NCBI RefSeq assembly: GCF_900114345.1
Contig: NZ_FOZJ01000003.1
Location: 620,001-684,000 of the forward strand
DNA: 64,000 nt
Source: Microbacterium sp. cf046
Lineage (GTDB): Bacteria; Actinomycetota; Actinomycetes; Actinomycetales; Microbacteriaceae
Direction: 5' to 3'
The position numbers were made by a program, and so were the translations under genes. The notes under the pieces were generated by a model. It did no database searches and was not told where the DNA came from. It worked only from the letters and a program-made list of their open reading frames with translations. Each line of letters opens with the position of its first letter. The first letter of the stretch is position 1. Below, piece after piece: positions 40,207 through 48,921 of the stretch.

Positions 40207-41580
40207 ATGACCAAGCTCAGGCTGGCCATCGTCGGTGCAGGCCCGGCGGGCATCTACGCTGCCGACATCCTGCTCAAAGCGGAGCGGAAGTTCGATGTGT
40301 CGATCGACCTGTTCGAGCAGCTTCCGGCACCCTACGGCCTTGTCCGGTACGGCGTCGCGCCTGACCACCCGCGCATCAAGGGCATCATCACCGCACTGCG
40401 GGAGGTGCTCGATCGCGGCGACATCCGTCTGTTCGGCAACGTCCGATTCGGTGAGGACATCACGCTCGAGGACCTCAAGCGCCACTACAACGCCGTGATC
40501 TTCGCAACCGGCGCCGTGCGCGACGCGGGCCTGGACATCCCGGGCATCGACGCCATCGGCTCGTACGGCGCCGCGGACTTCGTCAGCTGGTTCGACGGAC
40601 ACCCCGACGTTCCGCGCGAGTGGCCGCTCGACGCGGAATCCGTCGCCGTGATCGGCAACGGCAACGTCGCGCTCGATGTGTCGCGCATGCTCGCCAAGCA
40701 TGCCGAGGACCTGCTCTCGACCGAGGTGCCCGACAACGTCTACGTCGGCCTCCAGGCCAGTGCCGTGACGGATGTGCACGTGTTCGGCCGCCGTGGTCCG
40801 GCGCAGGTCAAGTTCACGCCGCTCGAGCTGCGCGAACTGGGCGAGCTCCGTGACGTCGACATGGTCGTGTACGACGAGGACTTCGACTACGACGACGCCT
40901 CGAAAGCCGCGATCGCCAGCAACAAGCAGGTCATGGTGATCGACCGCGTGCTGCAGTCCTGGCGCAAGCGGCCGTCCATCAACAACGCCGGGGGAGAGGC
41001 ATCCCGTCGCCTGCACCTGCACTTCTACGCGAAGCCGCTCGGCGTGGTCGCCGGCGACGACGGGCGAGTGGCCGGATTCCGGTGGGAGCGCACGCGCCCG
41101 GACGGCGAAGGCGGCGTGGTCGGGACCGGGGAGATCCGAGAGGTCCCGATCCAGGCGATCTACCGGGCGGTGGGGTACTTCGGATCGCCGCTCCCGGGTG
41201 TGCCGTTCGACAAGCGTCACGGTGTGATCCCGAACCACGAGGGGCAGGCGCTCCGCAAGGACTCGAACGACCGCGTTCCCGGCGTGTACGCGACCGGATG
41301 GATCAAGCGCGGGCCTGTCGGCCTGATCGGCCACACCAAATCCGACGCGATGGAGACCGTGCGTCACATCATCAACGACCAGGGCTCGTGGTGGCAGCCG
41401 ATCGACCCGTCGGAGGATGCGATCCCCGCGCTGCTCGAGTCGCGCGGGGTCCGCTGGACGGACCTGACCGGCTGGCATCGGCTCGACGAGCACGAGATCG
41501 GCCTCGGGTCTCCGCACGGGCGCGCACGCATCAAGGTCGTGCCACGGCACGAGATGATCGACGTCTCGCGGGGCGAATAG
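40207..41580 (+). CDS. fprA: Ferredoxin--NADP+ reductase, FprA type
   Basis: 457 residues, adrenodoxin-reductase-like flavoprotein. FAD-binding VGAGPAGIYAADILL at the N-terminus, the typical FEQLPAPYGLVRYGVAPDHPRIKG block, NADP-binding VIGNGNVALDVSRML and VFGRRGPAQVKFTPLELRELG, and the C-terminal YATGWIKRGPVGLIGHTKSDA. Transfers electrons between NADPH and ferredoxin. Strong RBS GAAAGGA (40194-40200), so it belongs to the leadered class. No ferredoxin or P450 gene lies in the window. Converges with the MFS gene, 4 nt apart. Confidence 0.95.
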   Translation: MTKLRLAIVGAGPAGIYAADILLKAERKFDVSIDLFEQLPAPYGLVRYGVAPDHPRIKGIITALREVLDRGDIRLFGNVRFGEDITLEDLKRHYNAVIFATGAVRDAGLDIPGIDAIGSYGAADFVSWFDGHPDVPREWPLDAESVAVIGNGNVALDVSRMLAKHAEDLLSTEVPDNVYVGLQASAVTDVHVFGRRGPAQVKFTPLELRELGELRDVDMVVYDEDFDYDDASKAAIASNKQVMVIDRVLQSWRKRPSINNAGGEASRRLHLHFYAKPLGVVAGDDGRVAGFRWERTRPDGEGGVVGTGEIREVPIQAIYRAVGYFGSPLPGVPFDKRHGVIPNHEGQALRKDSNDRVPGVYATGWIKRGPVGLIGHTKSDAMETVRHIINDQGSWWQPIDPSEDAIPALLESRGVRWTDLTGWHRLDEHEIGLGSPHGRARIKVVPRHEMIDVSRGE

Positions 41581-41584
41581 CCGG

Positions 41585-42886
41585 TCAGCCCTGCGTCGAC
41601 GGCTCCGACTCGTCGGTCGCCTCGTCCTCGTTGACATCGTGCGCGGTGTCGGCGGGCGAGTGCTGCGCCCGGCTCAGCAGCACGAACGGGATGGCGACCG
41701 CCGAGATGACGCCGCTCCAGATGAGCGACGCGCCGTACCCGCCGACGTCCGCGACGCGTCCGAGCACCGGCTGGAACACCACGCCCCCGCCCGAGCCCAT
41801 CAGCGAGTCGAATGAGAGCACGGTGGCGCGCTGCTTCGAGGGGATCATGTCGTTGAGGTACGCCCGGTGCACCGGGTCGTCGATGGCGGAAGCGATGCCC
41901 CACACCGCGACGAGGACGATCGCGACCCAGAAGTTGCGGACCAGGCCGAGTCCGAGCAGGACGATGGCGCTCGAGATCGTGGCCAGCAGGATCGACGACG
42001 TGCGGTGGCGGAAGAGCTTGCGCACCCAGGGTGCCAGCGCCCCGCCGAGGATCGCAGCGCCCGACAGCAGGGCCGCCGCGAGCCCGGCGACCGTGTACGC
42101 CTCCTCGTCGCCCCACAGCTCGAGCAGGTAGGGCTGCAGCGCGTAGAAGACGTAGATCCCGACGCCCGCGGTGAACGGACTGGCGAGCATCAGCCAGCGC
42201 ACGGGCGGATTGCCGAGGCCGTACTTGACGGACGCGCGGAACACCGTGCGCGTGGCTTTGATCGGGTTCTCACCGCGCTCGGGTGTGAACCCGATGTCGT
42301 GCATCAGCAGCGCGGCCACGACGAACATGACCACGAGCACGACCGCGCGGATCACGAACGGAACACCGAGGTTGGTCGCCTGCGCGATCACGCCCCCGAG
42401 CACCGAGCCCGACAGCATCGCGACGCCTCCCACGATCTGGGCGCGTCCGAAGACCGCCTCCAGGCTGCCCTGGTAGCCGGTGGCTTTGAGCGCATCGACG
42501 AGCCAGGCGTCGACGGCTCCCGAGAAGAAGGTGAACCCGAGTCCGAGCAGCACGGACACGATCGCCCACGCCCAGAACGGCGAATGCCAGACCCACAGCA
42601 GCCAGTACATCGCTGTCGTGACGGCCAGCGTGACGGTGCCGATGAGGTACGAGGCGCGGCGCCCGACGGTGTCAGCGACGACTCCGGTGGGAATCTCGAA
42701 GATCAGCATCCCGGCGGTGAAGAACGCGTTGGCCGCGAACGCCTCCAGATTCGACAGACCGGCATCGAGCAGGAACAGCGTGTTGATGCCCCAGATGAAG
42801 GACGCGGCCAGCGTGTTGCCCAGCATCAGCGTGTAGTAGGTGCCCTGCACCCTGCGCGGACTCGGCAACGATGTCGCGGTGCTCAT
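41585..42886 (-). CDS. MFS transporter
   Basis: 433 residues, twelve helices, with acidic C-terminal tail (DVNEDEATDESEPS). Signature-like loops include GVVADTVGRRASYLIG (A-motif between helices 2 and 3) and the repeat-related RVADVGGYGASL. Short N-terminal PRRVQGTYYTLMLGNTLAASFIWGINTLFLLDAGLSN. Resembles tetracycline/MdfA-class or unassigned MFS exporters. ATG with TACTGT (complement of 42894-42899) 7 nt upstream. Divergent from the alpha/beta hydrolase gene. Substrate unknown. Confidence 0.9.
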   Translation of the reverse strand: MSTATSLPSPRRVQGTYYTLMLGNTLAASFIWGINTLFLLDAGLSNLEAFAANAFFTAGMLIFEIPTGVVADTVGRRASYLIGTVTLAVTTAMYWLLWVWHSPFWAWAIVSVLLGLGFTFFSGAVDAWLVDALKATGYQGSLEAVFGRAQIVGGVAMLSGSVLGGVIAQATNLGVPFVIRAVVLVVMFVVAALLMHDIGFTPERGENPIKATRTVFRASVKYGLGNPPVRWLMLASPFTAGVGIYVFYALQPYLLELWGDEEAYTVAGLAAALLSGAAILGGALAPWVRKLFRHRTSSILLATISSAIVLLGLGLVRNFWVAIVLVAVWGIASAIDDPVHRAYLNDMIPSKQRATVLSFDSLMGSGGGVVFQPVLGRVADVGGYGASLIWSGVISAVAIPFVLLSRAQHSPADTAHDVNEDEATDESEPSTQG

Positions 42887-42963
42887 CGAGGCGACAGTAT
42901 CCCCGGCCGCCGACGCCGTCTACGGCACCCGGTGCTGGCCGGCCCGCTGGCTAGGCTGAGCGC

Positions 42964-43998
42964 ATGGCTGAGCTGTGGCAACCCGACGTGCTGGGGGAGC
43001 CCTTCGAGCAGCAGACGCTCCCGCTCGGCGACGACGATGAGGGGCCCGTCGTCGCGACGATCGTCCGCTCGCTCGCACATCGTTCGGTGCTGTCGGACCT
43101 GCTCGGCGACCGGCGGCCGCTGCACGACGTGGACGTGCTGTACATCCACGGGTGGTCGGACTATTTCTTCCAGCGCAGCCTCGCGAAGTACTGGACCGAT
43201 CGGGGCGCGGACTTCTACGCGCTCGATCTGCGCAAGTACGGCCGCAGCCTGCGCCCCGGTCAGACGCCCGGCTACATCACGGATCTGACGACGTACGACG
43301 AAGACATCGCGGCGGCGCTCGGTGCGATGGGGAGGCCGCTGGACGGCCCGCCTCCCGCGCGCCGGCTCGTCCTGGTCGGCCACTCCACGGGCGGACTGAT
43401 CCTCAGCCTGTGGGCCTCGGACCACCCGGGCGCCGCGGTGGCGGTCGTGCTGAACAGCCCGTGGCTCGAGTTCCAGCTGAGCGCGATGACACGGACTGCG
43501 GTCGCGCCGATGGTCGGACTGCGGGCGCGCCTGCGCCCCATGGACACTCTCCCGCAGGTCGATATGGGCTTCTACACGCGAGCGCAGCGGGAAGTGCGCG
43601 ATGCACCGCTCGAGGTGAATCTGGAGTGGCGGCCCGAGCAGACAATGGCGGTGCACAGCGGGTGGCTGTACGCGATCCTCGCAGGGCACACCCGCGTGGC
43701 GAGCGGGCTGCACATCGAGGCCCCGGTCTGCGTGCTGCTCTCCGAGAAGTCCGCGGTGCCGACGCGCTGGTCGGACGAGCTCACCCGGGCCGACACCGTC
43801 CTGGTCGTCGACGACATCGCGCGTGCGGCGCTGAACCTCGGCGCCTCGGTCACCGTCGAGCGGATCCCCGGCGCTCTGCACGACATCTTCCTGTCGCGTG
43901 CGGACGCGAGAGACATCGCCTACGAGCGGCTCGACCGCTGGGTGATGGGGAGCCTCGGCACGAAACGGCTGCCGCTCGCGCCGGGAACCTACCCGTGA
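42964..43998 (+). CDS. Alpha/beta hydrolase (serine aminopeptidase/lysophospholipase-like)
   Basis: 344 residues. The nucleophile elbow is LVGHSTGG with the Ser; oxyanion-side VLYIHGWSDYFFQRSLAKYWTDRGADFYALDLRKYGRSLRPGQ fits the monoacylglycerol-lipase/Hydrolase_4 group, and a C-terminal IPGALHDIFLSRADAR gives the His. Cytosolic, no signal peptide. ATG start with TAGGCT (42952-42957) exactly 6 nt upstream. I considered MenH (SHCHC synthase), absent elsewhere in the window, but the protein is about 90 residues longer than MenH and its core does not look like it. Confidence 0.88.
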   Translation: MAELWQPDVLGEPFEQQTLPLGDDDEGPVVATIVRSLAHRSVLSDLLGDRRPLHDVDVLYIHGWSDYFFQRSLAKYWTDRGADFYALDLRKYGRSLRPGQTPGYITDLTTYDEDIAAALGAMGRPLDGPPPARRLVLVGHSTGGLILSLWASDHPGAAVAVVLNSPWLEFQLSAMTRTAVAPMVGLRARLRPMDTLPQVDMGFYTRAQREVRDAPLEVNLEWRPEQTMAVHSGWLYAILAGHTRVASGLHIEAPVCVLLSEKSAVPTRWSDELTRADTVLVVDDIARAALNLGASVTVERIPGALHDIFLSRADARDIAYERLDRWVMGSLGTKRLPLAPGTYP

Positions 43999-44002
43999 GC
44001 GA

Positions 44003-44695
44003 TCACTGCCGCCGGAACGGCGGGGGACCGGGCGGCGACAGCCGCCTCGGCTCATACCTCTGCCACGTGCCTCGGTAGCTCAAGCCCGTGTAGAGGAACA
44101 GGCTCGTGATGAGGGCTATCCCCACCAGCGCCCCCGTCGCGATCGCCCACCCGATCGCTCCGCCCGAGGAGACCACGATCGCGCCTGCGGAGAGCCCGAA
44201 CACGCACCCGTTCACCACGAACAGCAGCAGGGCGGAGCTCCCCAGCAGGATGCTGACACTGCGCGTGCGCAGGAACGAATACGTCAGCTTCATCCCGTCC
44301 TGGTCGTCGTTCGCGGAGGCGAGGAAGTAGGGCTCGATCCCCGGATCCAGATCGACATACGCGCCCCGCAGCCGGTTCATCGCGACGACGTACATCATGT
44401 CCTCCTCCGACACGTTCATCACCCGGACCACGGTCATGAATCCGATCAGGCAGAGGAAACCGAGGATCGCGAGCATCGCCGGCGTGAACCAGTCGGAGAA
44501 GTCGGATGCCTGACCGAGCAGTCCGATGGTGATGAGTCCCGCCGAGACGAGGGTGAGGAAGATCGTGATGCGCGTGAGCACCTCGCTCTGGGCGGTGCTC
44601 CTGGCGGCGAGCAGACCCCAGTGCTCGGTCGCGAGGATCTGCGCGCGACGCCCGAGGACGGCATCCGATTCCGGCACAGGCGAGGGCTCGCTCAT
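44003..44695 (-). CDS. Membrane protein with two helical hairpins, unknown function
   Basis: 230 residues, four predicted helices in two pairs (about residues 43-62, 72-92, 147-168 and 178-202) with cytosolic ends; the C-terminus is Pro/Arg-rich. The first third, ILATEHWGLLAARSTAQSEVLTRITIFLTLVSAGLITIGL, recalls small actinobacterial four-helix proteins seen beside regulators, but I do not recognise a family. ATG with CAGGAT (complement of 44703-44708) 7 nt upstream. Convergent with the hydrolase gene, 4 nt apart. Confidence 0.75.
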   Translation of the reverse strand: MSEPSPVPESDAVLGRRAQILATEHWGLLAARSTAQSEVLTRITIFLTLVSAGLITIGLLGQASDFSDWFTPAMLAILGFLCLIGFMTVVRVMNVSEEDMMYVVAMNRLRGAYVDLDPGIEPYFLASANDDQDGMKLTYSFLRTRSVSILLGSSALLLFVVNGCVFGLSAGAIVVSSGGAIGWAIATGALVGIALITSLFLYTGLSYRGTWQRYEPRRLSPPGPPPFRRQ

Positions 44696-44804
44696 GCGTC
44701 ACATCCTGCACCCGAGCGCGCGAGCGCGCGAGCCCTCGGACTCAGTCCTCCGTTTGCAGCGCCATGGCCCATTCGACGAATCGCTGCGCCGCATTCAGGG
44801 GTGA

Positions 44805-46022
44805 TCAGTAGATGTGAAGCTTCTCCAGAAGCGCGAAGGTGTCGTCGAGGGTCTCGAAGAGGTCCTTGTTGTGCTTGATCATCTTGCTGCGCATGTAAAC
44901 GCGCAGCCACTGCTTGTACATGAAGTTCTCGTACCGGTCGAAGCGCTCCTGCAGCGGCAGGTCCTGCTGCCCGAGGAGTCCGGCGAGGAACATCGCGCAC
45001 TCGAACCCCAGTGAGATCGACTGGAAGTACGGTGAGCCGATGGCCGAGTCGCCCGCCAGGAACGCGGGTGCGTTCACGAACGGATGCTCCGCGCCGTCCA
45101 GCCCACGCCACTTCCGGCTGGTGACGTTGCGGGCGTGATACAGGTCCAGCGGAATGCGGACGATCTCGGTCTCGCCGAGGATCTCCCCACCGGTCTCGTG
45201 CTTGATCCTCTCGATGAACCTGTCCATCGAGAGGGTCACCCCGGGAAGGTTGTCGCGCAGCCACTGGCTGTCGAAACGGGACGGAATGGCCCGGAACTCC
45301 TCCTCCGTGATGTTCACGATCCCGGTCACGTGGCTCACGCCCTGGTCGTAGAAGGTCCGGTGGACGGCGGGGATGAACTTGTAGTGGTCGTTCTCGGCGT
45401 TCTTGTAGTACTTGCAGTACTCGTCGCAGACGTAGGTCTGGCTGTACAGGAACGTGATCACCAGCGCGTACTCGAGACGCACCTTGAAGAGGTTGGGCTG
45501 GGCACTGCTGAACGTGGGCGAGATGTGATCGCGCAGAAGGGAGCGACTGCCCGTGCAATCGATCACGATGTCGTCCAGTCCGACCATCGCCAGAGCGTCC
45601 TCGGCGGTCAGTTCGCCCACGATGCGCTCGACGGAGCCGGTGCCGCGTGAGTCGATCAGGTCGCTGAGGGCCTGCTCGATGGCGTTGAGCGGACAGAAGC
45701 CCAGCGTCCAATCCAGCAGAAGCAGCCTGAGGTCGGCCGGAATCGACTGCCGCGACGCGACGCCTTCGTCGAGGTCGGTGCGATCGAATACCGCCTCGAC
45801 ATTCTCGCCGTCGATGTAGTCGATGCAGTAGTCCTCCACCGAATCGGCGATCAGGTACGTGTCGAGCTTCACCATCCGGGTGCGCGTGTATGTGGATCGC
45901 TTCTCGTACAGCCGGATCGAGTAGTCACCCATCGTCTGCAGCAGCGCCGTCAGGATCAGGCCGACCGGACCTCCGCCGATCACGTGGACCTGACGCTTCG
46001 GATTCGACGTTTCGGGAGGCAT
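44805..46022 (-). CDS. FAD-dependent oxidoreductase, PHBH-like fold, substrate unknown
   Basis: 405 residues. N-terminal Rossmann motif VHVIGGGPVGLILTALL; the C-terminal FAD-contact block FLAGDSAIGSPYFQSISLGFECAMF resembles the GD motif of aromatic-hydroxylase-like flavoproteins. The middle is atypically rich in Tyr, Asp and Asn (YVCDEYCKYYKNAENDHYKF), unlike neighbouring proteins. Start at the ATG with GAGGAGAG directly upstream. Divergent from an orphan 163-residue gene through overlapping -10 hexamers. Function not assignable; a biosynthetic or tailoring oxidation is possible. Confidence 0.82.
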   Translation of the reverse strand: MPPETSNPKRQVHVIGGGPVGLILTALLQTMGDYSIRLYEKRSTYTRTRMVKLDTYLIADSVEDYCIDYIDGENVEAVFDRTDLDEGVASRQSIPADLRLLLLDWTLGFCPLNAIEQALSDLIDSRGTGSVERIVGELTAEDALAMVGLDDIVIDCTGSRSLLRDHISPTFSSAQPNLFKVRLEYALVITFLYSQTYVCDEYCKYYKNAENDHYKFIPAVHRTFYDQGVSHVTGIVNITEEEFRAIPSRFDSQWLRDNLPGVTLSMDRFIERIKHETGGEILGETEIVRIPLDLYHARNVTSRKWRGLDGAEHPFVNAPAFLAGDSAIGSPYFQSISLGFECAMFLAGLLGQQDLPLQERFDRYENFMYKQWLRVYMRSKMIKHNKDLFETLDDTFALLEKLHIY

Positions 46023-46116
46023 CCGATCTCTCCTCACGCAGAGTGCGCGGCACGATCGGGTGGGCCGGCCACCCGGAACCGCGAAGCAGCGCACCCCCCT
46101 CGGTGCGCGCCGCGGC

Positions 46117-46125
46117 CTACACTAG
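46117..46125. promoter_or_regulatory. Overlapping divergent -10 elements
   Basis: CTACACTAG carries TACACT on the plus strand (46118-46123) and TAGTGT on the minus strand (complement of 46119-46124), so the two divergent genes appear to share one promoter core. Leaders are about 90-95 nt on both sides, and both genes have strong RBSs. Confidence 0.5.
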
Positions 46126-46224
46126 CACCGCGAAGATCCGCCCAGACGGAGCCGACCGCGGCCGATGAGGCGGTTCGGCGGCCGGCGGTGGCTACGCGAG
46201 CCGGCGTTCCCGGAGGAGTGCACG

Positions 46225-46716
46225 ATGACAGGCCTCGACGCGGTGGACGACCGGTTTCCGATCTTCGAGCTCGGGTACGGCGACAGCGAGGGACAGGACG
46301 CGACCTACGTCCGGTCGCGGAACGGGATCCTGGTCGCGCGTGCGGGCAACGGCGGCTCCTTCCGCTGGATCTCGCTGAGTCTCATCTCCTCCGGGGTGCC
46401 GCTGCGACTGGGCTACACCTGTCGATATTCACGCCCCGGCGACGATGGCGTGTTCACGGCGGAGGCCACCGCGGGAGAGCGTTGCCCACCGGAGGATGCC
46501 GGTGCCATCACTCAGCTCGCATTCCGGTCGAAGATCTATTACCGGTGCCGGGTCGCCCGGACGGGCCGCCCCGGGGAGGAGACCAGCGATCCCGCCAGCA
46601 GTTTCTGGTACCCCAGCGGCCAGTTCTGCGGGACCACCGAGCCGGGCGCCTGGATCACCGCCCTCGAGATCAAGATGCCGCCGATCTTCGAGGCGTGGCG
46701 CACCGCGGCCATCTGA
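46225..46716 (+). CDS. Orphan protein, 163 aa, beta-rich
   Basis: No family recognised. The sequence is rich in beta-forming and aromatic residues with scattered Cys (TCRYSRP, ERCPPED, YYRCRVAR, FCGTTEP), no signal peptide and no helix long enough to span a membrane; a compact beta-sandwich or jelly-roll is likely. ATG 46225 is preceded by GGAGGAG (46212-46218); an in-frame ATG at 46165 lacks a good RBS. It is divergent from the flavoprotein and convergent with an amidohydrolase 24 nt away. Confidence 0.65.
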   Translation: MTGLDAVDDRFPIFELGYGDSEGQDATYVRSRNGILVARAGNGGSFRWISLSLISSGVPLRLGYTCRYSRPGDDGVFTAEATAGERCPPEDAGAITQLAFRSKIYYRCRVARTGRPGEETSDPASSFWYPSGQFCGTTEPGAWITALEIKMPPIFEAWRTAAI

Positions 46717-46740
46717 TCGCGCGCAGAGACCCCTCCGGCG

Positions 46741-48135
46741 TCACGATTCTGCGGCGACGCGCAGACCCGCGCGTATGTCGTCCTCGGTGACGCCGTAGCG
46801 CTCCAGCAGATGGCTCCGCGACGCCTCGCCGCTGCGGGCCAGTGCGTCGTAGTCGACGCCGACGAGTTCGCCGCCCCACTTCCTGATCTTCCCGTCGATG
46901 ATCACGGTGTCAACGACCGCGGGGCTGCCGCAGTTGACGACCGCGCCGATGTCCGATCCGAACATCCTGGTCGTCACCTGGTCGAGGGCGATCACCACCA
47001 GGTCGGCCTTCTTGCCGACTTCGATCGTTCCGATCTCGGCCTGGCGGCCCGTGTTGAGGGCGCCGCCCACCGTGGCGGCGCGCAGGACGTCTTCGACTCC
47101 GTATCGGGGTGGGACGTCGGCTTCGCCGCCGTACTCGGCCGCGAACGAGAGGCCGCGCTGGACGGTCAGGAGGGTGCGCATCTCCGCGAACATGTCGTGC
47201 GCGTAGCTGAGCTCATTGTCGGAGCTGATGCCGATCTGGATGCCGTGCCGGTCGGCCTGAAGCACGGGGGAGAACCCGCCGAGCCCGTACTGCGAGTCCG
47301 AACGGGGAACGAGGTTCACTGCGGCCCCGCTGTCGGCGATCGCGCCCCACATCGCGTCGCTGAAACCCGAGCAGTGGTTGTAGGTGTGACCGGGTCGCAT
47401 CAGCCCGCTCTCGCCGAGCTTCTCGACGTCCGGCACCCAGAAGCCCATCTCCGCGCACAGGTCGAAGCCGTGCTCGTCCGCGAATCGCCACTGCTCGACC
47501 GAGGGCATGACGTTGAACATCCTCAGAGTGACCAGATCCTGCCCGCTGGAGAAATACTCTTCGCGCAGGCGGAGCAGGTCGGCGGGGAGCTGGCCCTCGT
47601 GGTCGCCGACCTGCGCGCTGCCCGCCGCGTAGACCGCCCGGATGCCGGTGCTCAGCAGCGCCTCGATGGCGGCATCCGAATGCCCGCGCGAGCGCGAGTT
47701 GTGACTGTTGTCGATGAAGGTCGTCGTGCCCGCGTTGATCGCCTGCGCCGCCGAGAGGAGCTCCGCGATCGCAATGTCTTCGGGGCGGTAGTGCAGCGCG
47801 AGGCCGCCGTGCGTGATCGACATGTATTCGCCGAAGTCGGCATCCGGTGCCACTCCGCGCAGTTGCCCCTCCCACGCGTGGAGGTGTGAGTCGATGAGCC
47901 CCGGCACGATGATCGTGCCGCTCGCGTCGATCACGATCGCGTCCTGGCCGACCTGATCCGCAAGCCCCGGGCCGATGGCCTCGATGGTGCTGCTCCTCAG
48001 CAGGAGGTCGCCCCGCACCACTCCGGGCGGACCCATCGTGACGATCGTCGCGCCGGTCAGCAGCATCCGTCGGCTGGCGTCGCCCTGGCTGCCGACGGCT
48101 CTGTCTCGCTCTGCAAGCTGATCGCGAAGGCTCAT
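46741..48135 (-). CDS. Amidohydrolase family protein (AtzA/TrzN-SAH deaminase type)
   Basis: 464 residues. Cyclic-amidine hydrolase layout: LLTGATIVTMGPPGVVRGDLLLRSSTIEAIGP, metal ligands DSHLHAWEGQLRG, the GHTYNHCSGF segment and the catalytic Asp in GISSDNELSYAHDMF. The C-terminal beta domain (GTIEVGKKADLVVIALDQV...VDTVIIDGKI) closes the fold. Most relatives deaminate adenosine-type or triazine substrates; the second ligand H is replaced in a way typical of the non-deaminase subgroup, so the substrate is open. Only about 25% identity-level blocks with the other amidohydrolase at 35 kb are apparent. Confidence 0.88.
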   Translation of the reverse strand: MSLRDQLAERDRAVGSQGDASRRMLLTGATIVTMGPPGVVRGDLLLRSSTIEAIGPGLADQVGQDAIVIDASGTIIVPGLIDSHLHAWEGQLRGVAPDADFGEYMSITHGGLALHYRPEDIAIAELLSAAQAINAGTTTFIDNSHNSRSRGHSDAAIEALLSTGIRAVYAAGSAQVGDHEGQLPADLLRLREEYFSSGQDLVTLRMFNVMPSVEQWRFADEHGFDLCAEMGFWVPDVEKLGESGLMRPGHTYNHCSGFSDAMWGAIADSGAAVNLVPRSDSQYGLGGFSPVLQADRHGIQIGISSDNELSYAHDMFAEMRTLLTVQRGLSFAAEYGGEADVPPRYGVEDVLRAATVGGALNTGRQAEIGTIEVGKKADLVVIALDQVTTRMFGSDIGAVVNCGSPAVVDTVIIDGKIRKWGGELVGVDYDALARSGEASRSHLLERYGVTEDDIRAGLRVAAES

Positions 48136-48163
48136 CGGTCGGCCCGGCAGGTCAGTAGCGGCG

Positions 48164-48652
48164 TTACCGGTAGTTGATGAACTGCAGGTCGACGTCGAGG
48201 TCCGCAGCCTTCAGCAGCCGCTGCACTTCCTGCAGATCGTCGCGGCTCTTGGACTGCACGCGAAGCTCGTCACCCTGGATCTGCGACTTCACGCCCTTGG
48301 GCCCCTCGTCGCGGATGATCTTGCCGATCTTCTTCGCGTTCTCCTGCGAGATGCCGTCCTTGATCGTCGAAGTGATGCGGTACTCCTTGCTCCCCGCGAC
48401 CGGTTCACCGGATTCCAGACTCTTCAGCGAGATACCGCGCTTGACGAGCTTGGACTGGAAGACATCCAAGACCGCCTTCGCCCGCTCCTCCGTGCTCGCC
48501 TTGATCAGTACGGCTTCGCCGCTCCACTCGATCGAGGCGCCCGTCCCCTTGAAGTCGTAGCGCTGCTCGACCTCCTTGCGGGCCTGCTGCAACGCGTTGT
48601 CAGCCTCCTGGTGGTCGACCTTGCTCACGATGTCGAAGGATGAATCAGCCAT
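48164..48652 (-). CDS. YajQ family nucleotide-binding protein
   Basis: 162 residues with two ferredoxin-like halves. Family blocks: [96 protein letters not shown], and LQFINYR at the end. Members bind RNA or cyclic di-GMP (Xanthomonas). The ATG at 48652 is fixed by TAGACT (complement of 48660-48665), 7 nt upstream. Divergent from the mal operon. Confidence 0.93.
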   Translation of the reverse strand: MADSSFDIVSKVDHQEADNALQQARKEVEQRYDFKGTGASIEWSGEAVLIKASTEERAKAVLDVFQSKLVKRGISLKSLESGEPVAGSKEYRITSTIKDGISQENAKKIGKIIRDEGPKGVKSQIQGDELRVQSKSRDDLQEVQRLLKAADLDVDLQFINYR

Positions 48653-48702
48653 GCGCGGAAGTCTAGCCGGGCGTCGAAGTGCGGACTCGGAATGGCCAAT
48701 GA

Positions 48703-48716
48703 TGCAAGCGCTTGCA
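48703..48716. promoter_or_regulatory. LacI-family operator (distal)
   Basis: TGCAAGCGCTTGCA, a perfect 14-bp palindrome with the CG centre typical of LacI/CcpA-like sites. It lies 206 nt upstream of malE. Confidence 0.75.
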
Positions 48717-48731
48717 CAACCGTTCTCCACT

Positions 48732-48743
48732 GTTACCGGTAAC
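48732..48743. promoter_or_regulatory. Palindrome GTTACCGGTAAC
   Basis: A perfect 12-bp palindrome between the two LacI-type sites. Different arms imply a second regulator or a second binding mode. Role unknown. Confidence 0.4.
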
Positions 48744-48790
48744 GACCTGCCGTGAAGTCACGAACCCGTATCGATCAGTGATCCCAGAGG

Positions 48791-48832
48791 TTGCGGAGAC
48801 GGGCGATCGTGGTAACAATGTAAGCGCTTGCA
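48791..48832 (+). promoter_or_regulatory. malE promoter with proximal LacI-family operator
   Basis: TTGCGG (48791-48796), 17 nt, AACAAT (48814-48819). The second operator TGTAAGCGCTTGCA (48819-48832) begins on the last base of the -10, so a bound repressor would block initiation. The malE leader is then about 95 nt. Confidence 0.6.
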
Positions 48833-48921
48833 GTTTTGCGAGCGGAAGAACGGCCTTCAACGGTGCCCAGCGCCGGCCCGGGCCGGTCATACCCCCTATT
48901 GCACTTGAGAGAGGCACACCG

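Noticed and set aside
42964-43998. Alpha/beta hydrolase as the missing MenH
   Set aside because: Too long and of the lysophospholipase-like group; distance from the men genes and its own promoter give no support.
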